A stretch of 64,000 bases of DNA from Siderastrea siderea (taxonomy: Eukaryota; Cnidaria; Anthozoa; Scleractinia; Rhizangiidae): positions 25,367,652-25,431,651 of the forward strand of contig OZ034977.1 in the NCBI GenBank assembly GCA_964030785.1, given 5' to 3'. The notes beneath the pieces are model-generated. The model was not told the DNA's origin. It saw nothing but the letters and a program-made list of their open reading frames with translations, and did not search any database. Position numbers and translations under genes: made by a program. This document shows, piece by piece, positions 56,220 to 64,000 of this stretch; within the stretch, counting starts at the first letter, position 1; each line of letters begins with the position of its first letter.

Positions 56220-57049
56220 GTTCTTCTATTCTTTGTAAAAACAGTAATTGCATGCTTCGGATTGTAAAGAAGGGTGGGGCGATTCGTAAAAAAAATGGGA
56301 ACTTTACTAGTTTCCTCTTAGTTTTACTGATTTTCTTTTTAATGTGCGGTTGGGGACTGGCAGTAGCTATGCACGCGCAATGTTCAGTTGTGGAATTCAG
56401 ATGTTCTTCTTCATTATTTCACCAATATAGCAGCATGAAATGCTGAAAACAGCGTATGACAGAATACCATCCACAAAAATCCCTTAGCAACAATGCGAGA
56501 TCTGTAGTTAAGAATCTCCCTTCCTCTAGTTACAAAATCCTTTTTTCACGGTGATGTGAGATTTATCTGGATGGCTACATATATGGTTAACTAACTTAAC
56601 ACAGAATGAATCAAATAGTTACACCATGTTTACATGATACCGGTATGAACTCACCCAGGTATGCCTCGCACAGTTACGAGATTTTGTGCTGTAATCATGT
56701 AACAAATACAGAGAAGCAAGAGGGAACTGGGGTGAACTTGTATCAGAATGAAAAGCATACAATGAACTGGTGTCAGGCAAACACCCCCTAAGACTAAAGT
56801 TGAGCAGCTCTCAAGAATGTTTAACAACATCCTCAGATACCCAGGGGCAGTAAAACCCTGATTTCATTAAAGCAGTGTAAACTCAGACTGGTGCAATTTT
56901 GTTTTCATGAGACCAGTCTGAAATTCAGACCGGCATACATAAGTATTTACATGAGACCAACCATCTCTAAAAATACAGTTTACCTTTTGTCCATTTGGAA
57001 TGCTTCAGTGCTTCTTATTTAAATGCACATGCTCAAAACTCAAAACAAA
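56220..57049. other. No gene recognised
   Basis: Short frame at 56252-56446 has a hydrophobic core but no other support. Confidence 0.35.
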
Positions 57050-57521
57050 TACCGTAAACTGCCGCTTATAAGCCCGCCTGCTTACAACCCCTCCCCCCCG
57101 GCTATAGGCCCATCTACCTGTAAACAAAAAATACATCTGATAATAAGCCCCCCACCCCCCCCCGGATATAAGCCCCCCTCTAGTTTTCCCTGTTTCCTTA
57201 ATATTAAGCACTCTCACAGAAATCTGTAAAGATTAACTCTGAGCTTCTGTTTTGTTATGTTCCAGTTACGTTCGTGTTGTTGCAGTTTTGATTTTGTTGT
57301 TAAAATTGAAATGAATTCGATTTATTATGACATTTCAAAGGTTAATTACAAACTGGTACATTAAAAATGTATTTCGATCAACACTGCTGTGGCTCATTTT
57401 GTAACTTTTTTCTTATTCCACTTATAAGCCCCCCCGGATATAAGCCCCTCCATTTATAAGCCCACCCAAAACCCCTTACAAAGTTGTATCAGCCTAGGGC
57501 TTATAAGCGGCAGTTTACAGT
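57050..57521. mobile_element. MITE with GTAAACTGCCGCTTATAAGC ends
   Basis: Left CCGTAAACTGCCGCTTATAA and the right complement CTGTAAACTGCCGCTTATAA. Multiple internal TATAAGCCCCCC units in both orientations. About 470 bp. TA-like flanks suggest a Tc1/mariner-type MITE, but the right flank is not a clean TA. Confidence 0.75.
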
Positions 57522-58550
57522 GTCTTAAAACATTTAGGGTAGTTTTTCATGCGAGCGTGCATGCTCAGTGCATGACACGGCATGACATTGCCAATTTTGT
57601 GAATTGTGTGCGCAGTATGGATGCACAGAAAAAAATTGCGCAAATATCCTTAGAACCTCCCTAAAGACATGGGCTTACTTCTGGCAACTGAGATAATTAA
57701 ACTCTGCTTTGTTTTCCATACAGGTTTTTATTCCATCAACCTGATGTCAGAAAAAATATGGCAGTTTATTGTAAGGCTTTGGTTAATAAATTTGTACTCT
57801 TAGCTACATTTATGTTCCCAGGCAGACATTATCAATTGAAATAAAAAATTTTAAGAGCAGTTTTGAAATAAGGTTTTATATTTTTGTTTTTTTTTGCAAA
57901 TTTTGATGTTGGTGATAAGTTTGACTGTATCCACATACACTTAAATTTGTTCCCTCAATAACACATCCACACACCAGTTGCATTTATTTGGGAGTAACCT
58001 TACTCCCCCCCCCCCACACACACACGCACACACAACTAACTTCCCAGGGATAATGATTCAGACTTATTTGATTGAATTCACTTGACAGGGAAAACTATTT
58101 CAAATGATGGATTCACCACAGTCTGATCCCCTCTTGTTAGTTCATTACATGACAGGTTTCTGACTATCCTGAACTGATTTATTAAGAGGCTTTTCTTTTT
58201 GTTTCTCTTTGCTACCAGATTATGACAATCAGGAACATTGCTCATTGGTGACATTAGATGCAGTGTAAAGGCTAATGATCAAACCAAAAACAAATTAAAC
58301 CACAAGATTTACTACCATCACAGTCAGGGGTAGTAACATAGTGAGTCATAATCTGTGCATCAAATAAAGTCACTAGTGGTTACTGGACCATTTGTTATTT
58401 GCGTTGGCAACACTGTTAGTCACAAATTTTTAATTGACTGATTGACCGATTTATCAACTAAGTAGTTGAGTGGTTGATTCATGACTGATGGGTACTTAAA
58501 GAGATTGATTTTAATATAATAGTCCCTGGGCATCAATAAGAGTAAACACG
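57522..58550. other. No gene recognised
   Basis: AT-rich, with a C-run and CACACA microsatellite at 58002-58036. Confidence 0.4.
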
Positions 58551-58735
58551 GTACATTATTATTCCACTATAGCATCAGTTTATCATATAAGGAGAAAACA
58601 CACACATGAAAGTATGAGAGTGTATTGCACTGTAGAAAGTGTATTGCACTGTAGTGTCCCGGTTTCAAATCACTCATTGAATAAATCATTTAAAATGATA
58701 GGCAAATATTGTAGTGGAATAATAAATATCATTCA
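58551..58735. repeat. Possible short TIR element
   Basis: ATTATTATTCCACTATA near 58555 is mirrored by TGTAGTGGAATAATAAAT near 58715. The interior has a duplicated GTGTATTGCACTGTAG. Confidence 0.4.
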
Positions 58736-59030
58736 GTGGTTTTACAGATAATGGTCAAGGACATTTTACCGGTACTCATTGCTCGCATTTTTCCTCGCTC
58801 TATACCACACAACTTATCTGTCAATCAAACCATTGAATAAGGTGGAGGTATTTTTCAATTAGTACCTTGTCTATACAATTTGACAACTCTGCAAAAATGT
58901 AAATAAATTAAACCGTAGACTTGTGGCAGAGAAAAGGCCGAGGTAAGGTGAACAAAAATAATTATTGTGCCCAATATTTAAGTTTACAACCTAAAACTGG
59001 GGCTTATTTAGAATTTTGTAAAACAGGTTC

Positions 59031-59418
59031 ATACCTGCCATCCGTCCCCATTTAATTGGAATTGTCCCGATTTTTGAGTTTCAAAACCTAAAAAAATCGG
59101 GACAATCCGATTTTCAAGAAAAAAAAGACAATTTGGAACTGGATTGTTAAAGATTAGTCTTCAATGACTTTTCTACATCCTATTGTTTTGTGCAATACAT
59201 GTGGTGCTTGAGACCATTAAACAACACCTGAGAATTCTAATGCTAAGACAGTACAGTACAGGCAATATTTTTAAAAATTATTGCAAAAACCCTAGAGCAT
59301 CCTAGACCCTGCTCAGTGTAGGGGGGCAGTTGGGGGGGGCAGGGCACTACCCCAGGACTGGGGTGAGCATGGGGGGGGGGTCCCTATTTCTGATTTTATA
59401 AGGTTGGCAGGTATGCAG
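59031..59418. mobile_element. MITE with CATACCTGCCA ends
   Basis: Left TTCATACCTGCCATCC; right complement TGCATACCTGCCAACC. The interior has inverted TCCCGATTTTT/AAAAAATCGGGA and G-runs at 59320-59380. About 390 bp, no coding. Confidence 0.65.
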
Positions 59419-59479
59419 ATTCTAATTTGATGAGAGGTGTATTTACTAATAATGACCTAAATATAATATTGCTGTCAGG

Positions 59480-59565
59480 TACCACTTGAAATAATAATAA
59501 TAATAATAGTAATAATAATAAATAAAATAATAATAATAAATAAAATAAATAATAATAAATAACTA
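59480..59565. repeat. AATAAT microsatellite
   Basis: Runs of AATAATAAT interrupted by AAATAAAATAA, directly before the repeat end at 59561-59608. Confidence 0.9.
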
Positions 59566-59652
59566 AAAATTGGAGTTCCGCTTTTAGGCTTGGCTAAATC
59601 TATATATTAGATAAAAAGTTGAAAAATTTGTTTCGAAAAGTTTAAGTTGTCG

Positions 59653-59968
59653 CAGTTGAAAGCAAACATGCCAAAAGGTAGAGATGAGTTGTCATGAATT
59701 AAAAGATCGTAATTAATGTGAATCCTATTTTAAAGATAAGAACCTGTTTGTGAAAAGGTTTTATTCCACAAGGTTTTAATCCACAAAGACGTCCATAATT
59801 TTAGTTCTCCCAGTTGAAAGCAAACATGCCAAAAGGTGGAGACGAGTTGTCATGAATTAAAAGATCGCAATTAATGTGAATCCTATTTTAAAGATAAGAA
59901 CCTGTTTGTAAAAAGGTTTTATTCCACAAGGTTTTATTCCACAAAGACGTCCATAAATTTATTAAATT
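59653..59968 (+). repeat. Tandem duplication, 2 x 158 bp
   Basis: Copies 59653-59810 and 59811-59968 are almost identical (CAGTTGAAAGCAAACATGCC onward). Each unit itself ends with two TTATTCCACAAGG-like blocks. Confidence 0.9.
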
Positions 59969-60269
59969 TATAACTAAGATAAAGGATAGAACAGTACATC
60001 TTGTGGAACAGTGATTAGTGTTGAATTGAGCGTTCATTCCACCAATTTTGCAATTATTGGAGATTACGTAATTCGACTTATCTTATTTTACTTTATCTTC
60101 CATTATTCGGCCGAGTGTTTTGAACTCGAAGAGTCACTTTTCATACACTTAAATGTTGAGTTGAAATTTACTGCATGTCGCTCTGTAACAAGCCACTTAT
60201 CAAGCACAAGGGGTTCTTCTTGCGTCATGTAACATTACCAAAAAGAAAAAAGAAAAGAATGAAAACAAC

Positions 60270-60457
60270 CTTTCAGGGGCATGTCTGTTGACCGGGTTTC
60301 CAAAGCCCATAGGTAAATTGGCAAGCATGTTTTTTCCCTCGAAGAAAGATTTGAAAGCTTCTTGCTGTTCTGCAAGGATCTCCTGTAATTCAAACTGGGC
60401 TTTTACCGTTTCGAATGTTGACCTCCATTTCTCTTCAGTAATAACACCCGCGATTAT
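60270..60457 (-). pseudogene. RecQ-like helicase first-exon fragment
   Basis: Reads IIAGVITEEKWRSTFETVKA, then FELQEILAEQQEAFKSFFEG and KNMLANLPMGFGNP. The spacing (a Q-motif-like EQQEAF followed by a Walker-A-type LPxGFG) fits RecQ-family or cnidarian RecQ-like proteins. The start codon position is ATA, and the Walker lysine that should follow GFG is Asn, so ATPase activity would be lost. It ends near a possible donor (GAAAG/GTTGT). Identification is by motif only. Confidence 0.5.
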
Positions 60458-60779
60458 AAACTATCATTTTTACGTTCGCAGGGCTCGCTTCCAGTTGTAG
60501 CTCGCGCGAAATCCCCCTAGCCAATCCAAGCTAATCACAACTAATTAAACAATGGCATCATACAAAGGCCAATCAGAGACGACAACTCTGATCCTGGTAC
60601 GCCGTTGGGGGTTTAGAACTTGGATGTCGGCGTAAATTCGCAGACGGTTTTTACTAGGGATCATGTTCCGTCTGCGGCGCAGGCTAATGTGGATGCTACT
60701 TAAATAACAGTTATTACGCTCGCCCTTGTATTTGTGTGGCTTCTGAAAACCAGGATTACAACAGTAAAGTTTTTCCTTA

Positions 60780-63150
60780 ATTACTGCTCGCCGAAAAGCT
60801 CGCGATGATATGAAATGTGGACTAGAGTAAAGTACAGCAATATAAATGGTTCAAGTAAGAGCTATAAATCTCACGTGAATAAAGTCAGCCCTTCAAGCTG
60901 ATGTATATTCTGTACAGGATTTCACCTTCTCATGGACATGCATAGGAGCCTTAATTGTCTAGAGTTTTCTCAAGCTGTTCTAACCCTTCCCTCTTATAGT
61001 CAAACGTGCGTTATGCAAGTTCTTTGTTCTAAGTCCGTGGATGAAAATTAAGTTGTTACCGTTCAAATGAAAACTACTGAAAACTAATTTCTTGGGGTGC
61101 TCTTTAATACCTTTTTTAATGTGGCCTTAAATTATAAGAGTTTGAATGAAAGGTTAAAAATGACTTCTGAATTAACAGCCCTTCAACAGTTCTCGTACGC
61201 CTTGCTGTTTGTTTAATCAGACTTTAGAAGGGCATTCCGTTGTTCATCTCTACTTTTTGGCATTTTATTTTTAGTCGTCAGCAAACAGGGTCTGGAAGGG
61301 GGGGTCCTGGTCCCGCATTCTCGCTCCTTTTTCACGAGAATCCCGCATCCCGCACTTTTTTAATCGCTATCCGGAATCTCGTTTTTCTTTCCCAAAAATA
61401 CATTAAAAACGACTAATTTCTGCCAAAGCTAATAAATTTAAGATGTAGATTGGCCCTTTCGATTGATATTTTGCGCTCACCTGCATGATTCGCTTTTGCT
61501 GCTAGAACGTTTCCTTGGGTCGTGACGATTTCCCGAAATCCCAACGGACAAGCAAAAAATCTCGCATCCCGTGCCCTAATTTTAGCTAATCCCGCTTCCC
61601 TGGTAGCAGTCAAATCCCGAATCTCGTCAAGAGTTTTTGCGTTTTCCCAAATCCCGCACCGTATTTTGCCAAATCCCGGATCCCGAGAATACCCTTCCAG
61701 ACCCTGAGCAAAGATTTGGCAACTGTGACTTTTGCAAGGAGTATTTTAGATTAGTGTCTTGCCTTGTTGTAAACTTTTAACTGGCATTTAATTTAAATAT
61801 AAAATTCTTACCAAAGATTCCCAAGACTAGTATCCACAAATCGTCTTTGTGTTCCTCAGTGTGGATAAAGGAACCTGCAATCGGGAAATTCCAGAATTAC
61901 ATGTAATTTACTCACTAATCGGTGGTTCATTCAAATGTGGCATTTAAAATCAGTCTGCTAATGAGCACTAAGCACAACTGCGGGGCGATATCAAGGATGA
62001 ATAACTAAAACAAAATAACCAACAATAACAAGAACAAAAATAGAGAGACTTGAAGGCAACCTTAGGGAGAAGATGTATAGAACAAATAAAAATAAATACC
62101 TAGCACAATTCCAATCGATAGTACAACAACTATAAGACCATTAGTTTCGCCTCAATTTACCAATCATTTACGCAAATGCTCGCTTTGAAGAGATTTTGGA
62201 AGCGAAAAGAACAGGATTCGCACTGAGACTAAAAAAAACTCTTTTCGATCTCCAGTAAAAATCCAGACCTTTTAAAATTGGAAATGAGTCAATACATAAA
62301 TGAGCAGATGGCCCTAAATGGAACATGTCGAATTCTTTTTTATTGACACCGACCAATAATTAATGCAAGATGAGAGTTGTGAAATGGTTGTTTAGCTCTT
62401 AGATTTGCTTTGAAGTTGCTCGTGAAATGTTTCATAAATATAAGAATAACTAAACGTCTTCTCAAGGCACTTTCAAAAACGAAGGAAACAGTCGATGTTA
62501 GAATCTTTAAAGAGAGTGACTAAAGCTTGATGTGGCGTCCCATACAGGGCGGTATTTTCTCAATACGCAAAAAATATAGTAATAAAGCACGAATTGGCAG
62601 ATGGCCATAAATGAAAAGATTTCAAATTTACTTTTTATTTAACTTTTAATTGATAGAACATTAAGTAGTGGTTGGTTCGTTCAGGTAAATAAGAAGTAAG
62701 TTTCTTATGAAATTATTTATAACTAAGAGAATGACTAGTTAAAGGTGATCAACATCAAATGTCTTTAGACACTACTGATGTATCGTAAAGCAACAGAATT
62801 CTGAGAAAAAGCGAAACGTTTACTAAGTGAATGTTCCTTTCAGTGGTTAAAATCCAAAAAGTAAGAATTTAAAAATGAAAATGAGTGATCGTTTGAAAGC
62901 TTTAATGACGCTGAGTGGAATGACAGTGGAAAAAAGGACACCATGAGATGCCAAATTGTACTTTCTAAAATGTGCCAACATTTTAATGCATGAATGGACA
63001 GATGGCCCCAAATGGAAAGATATGAAATTTACTTTTATTTAAACATTTAATTAATAGAAAGATAAGTTTTAAGTAGTCTGTTTGGTTGTTTAGATAATCG
63101 AATTGACAGTTTATTCTGAAATTTATTACAACTGATGAGAAGAAAAAGCC
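60780..63150 (+). repeat. Diverged dispersed repeat, copies B to D
   Basis: 60780-62480 parallels 47905-49060. The segment with GATGGCC..AAATGGAAA and TTTATT.AACTTTTAATTGAT recurs again at about 62600-62760 and 62990-63080, showing further local duplication. Interrupted by the MITE 61286-61706. Confidence 0.6.
61280..61712. mobile_element. hAT-like MITE, 421 bp
   Basis: Ends CAGGGTCTGGAAGGG (61286) and complement (61706). Flanked by AGCAAA on both sides (61280-61285, 61707-61712). Rich in ATCCCG units. CAGGG ends recall hAT, which normally makes 8-bp duplications; only 6 bp match here. Inserted in dispersed repeat copy B. Confidence 0.72.
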
Positions 63151-63301
63151 CTCTATGAGTATTTTAACCCACCGTTTCCTCTCCCCCACCTACCAGGTCA
63201 ACAAATCATTCCACTATACATCTTATTCCTACCATTGTCTGTGTGATATTGTGGTCACCTGATAATGCGACCAATTATGAGCAAAGACTAGAGTAATACA
63301 T

Positions 63302-63757
63302 ACACTCTTTTTTTTGTATGAGAACGTCAATTTTTTTAGCTGAGGCTGAACCGAAACCGAATGTTCTTATTTTTTTTTTTTTGGCGATTTGAGCTTGAAA
63401 CGTTCTTAACAATGTTCTTAAGATTAATTGTATAGTATTTCAGTAAATCATAGTTCTAAATGAAAGAAAGAACAAATAGGCCAAGGTCTACCACTTCCCT
63501 AAAAATTGTACGTGTTTCAGGCTTTTGCTTTATTAAAGTTCTGGCATTTGAGGCTCAAATAGGCTGTAAATCACTCTGACCGAATTATTACACTGTAGTT
63601 TATTCTCAAATATTTTATTGTACAAATATGAAGACAACGTAAAGGCGTTCTTAACAAAATCTTAGCCTGGGTATGTTCTTAGCATGTTCTTAAAATTCTG
63701 GCCGATCCCAGCCTCGACGTTGTTATAAAAAAGATTCTTATATAAAAAAGAGTGTAG
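63302..63757. mobile_element. MITE with CACTCTTTTTT ends and TA flanks
   Basis: Left TACACTCTTTTTTTTGTATG, right complement TACACTCTTTTTTATATAAG. Internal GTTCTTA repeats in many copies (GTTCTTAACA, GTTCTTAGCATG). TA on both sides suggests a Tc1/mariner-type MITE. It abuts the Penelope-like fragment. Confidence 0.65.
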
Positions 63758-63759
63758 TC

Positions 63760-64000
63760 AACGACAGCCCAAAAACCTCAAACGGATGCCAATAAACTAC
63801 TATTTCTCCGGGAAAAACGACAGAGATCCGGGAATTAACATTTGTCGAACGAAACGATGCGGAAAATGCCCCAATTTAGAACAAGAAAAAAAATTCATCC
63901 TCCCCGCCACGAATGAATCATTCCGGATAAAGCACTCAATGAGCTGCACTTCGACTAACTTGGTGTATGTCATAACATGTGCATGATGTGGACATAGTTA
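63760..64000 (+). pseudogene. GIY-YIG endonuclease fragment, Penelope-like retroelement
   Basis: Plus-strand frame ending at a TGA (63984-63986) and continuing to the window edge. Motifs: CRTKRCGKCPNL (zinc-like Cys pair), ILPATNESFRIKHSMSCTST, then NLVYVITC, the GIY strand region, followed after the stop by CGHSY where the family has CxxCG..Y(V/I)G. Penelope-like elements place this linker and endonuclease after the RT. The RT is absent upstream, where a MITE ends at 63757, so the fragment is 5'-truncated. The in-frame TGA marks decay; the remainder is outside the window. Confidence 0.65.

Larger units (their letters stand above)
55111..59608. repeat. Inverted pair of about 48-bp repeat ends 4.5 kb apart
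   Basis: 55111-55158 and the complement of 59561-59608 share AATATATAGATTTAGCCAAG, CCTAAAAG.GGA.CTCCAA and TTTTTA. They may be the TIRs of one old 4.5-kb transposon now filled with SINEs and MITEs, or two independent solo ends. A third copy lies at 44639-44680. The CRE-like motif AGCGGAACTCC is shared with the hairpin-end repeats at 11881 and 49640. Confidence 0.55.

Noticed and set aside
1..64000. CRISPR array or prokaryotic defence island
   Set aside because: Tandem repeats here lack regular unique spacers and the sequence is eukaryotic.

Overview
This is animal nuclear DNA, most likely from an anthozoan cnidarian such as a stony coral. The evidence is indirect. Genes are split by introns, long AT-rich non-coding stretches predominate, and there is a large intron-poor TPR-CHAT gene of the kind expanded in cnidarians. 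The mobile elements form a mixed animal set: a Ty3/gypsy-like LTR element, a Ngaro-like tyrosine-recombinase retroelement, a Penelope-type GIY-YIG fragment, tRNA-derived SINEs and many terminal-inverted-repeat (TIR) elements. Nothing bacterial (operons, ribosome binding sites) is present. Species assignment is inference.

Layout. 0-4 kb: low-complexity DNA, a TTAA-flanked MITE and a 126-bp TIR element. 4-9.5 kb: a candidate small spliced host gene on the plus strand whose intron holds an antisense LTR retrotransposon. That element has 54-bp LTRs and a 5-bp target duplication, and its pol is frameshifted. 10-11.8 kb: a decayed spliced gene of a repeated family. 11.9-15.5 kb and 49.6-51.3 kb: two copies of one repeat, each split by a different TIR element at adjacent 8-bp targets. 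The first guest carries a captured PIF1-helicase fragment. 15.6-23.3 kb: a TIR transposon whose large gene is broken by frameshifts and by a 3,500-bp guest element. 24.9-32.4 kb: a roughly 560-bp inverted repeat enclosing a MITE and a 5-kb element with split direct repeats (A1...B1-A2-B2), a gag-like zinc-knuckle ORF and a tyrosine recombinase, but no reverse transcriptase.

36.1-39.6 kb: the best-preserved host gene, 17 TPR repeats followed by a CHAT protease-like domain, minus strand, split by one apparent single-base frameshift. 40-64 kb: mostly non-coding DNA with gene fragments (SANT-like, RecQ-like), a possible secreted peptide, one well-bounded candidate exon, three SINEs, several MITEs, minisatellites, two diverged copies of a 1-kb sequence, and at the right edge the 3' part of a Penelope-like GIY-YIG ORF.

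The window reads as layered transposition into a gene-poor region. Nested order is visible in several places (guest in host repeat, guest in transposase-like gene, LTR element in an intron). The strongest leads are the RT-less split-direct-repeat element, the twin insertions at neighbouring targets, the 54-bp LTRs carrying a palindromic CRE, and the TPR-CHAT gene.
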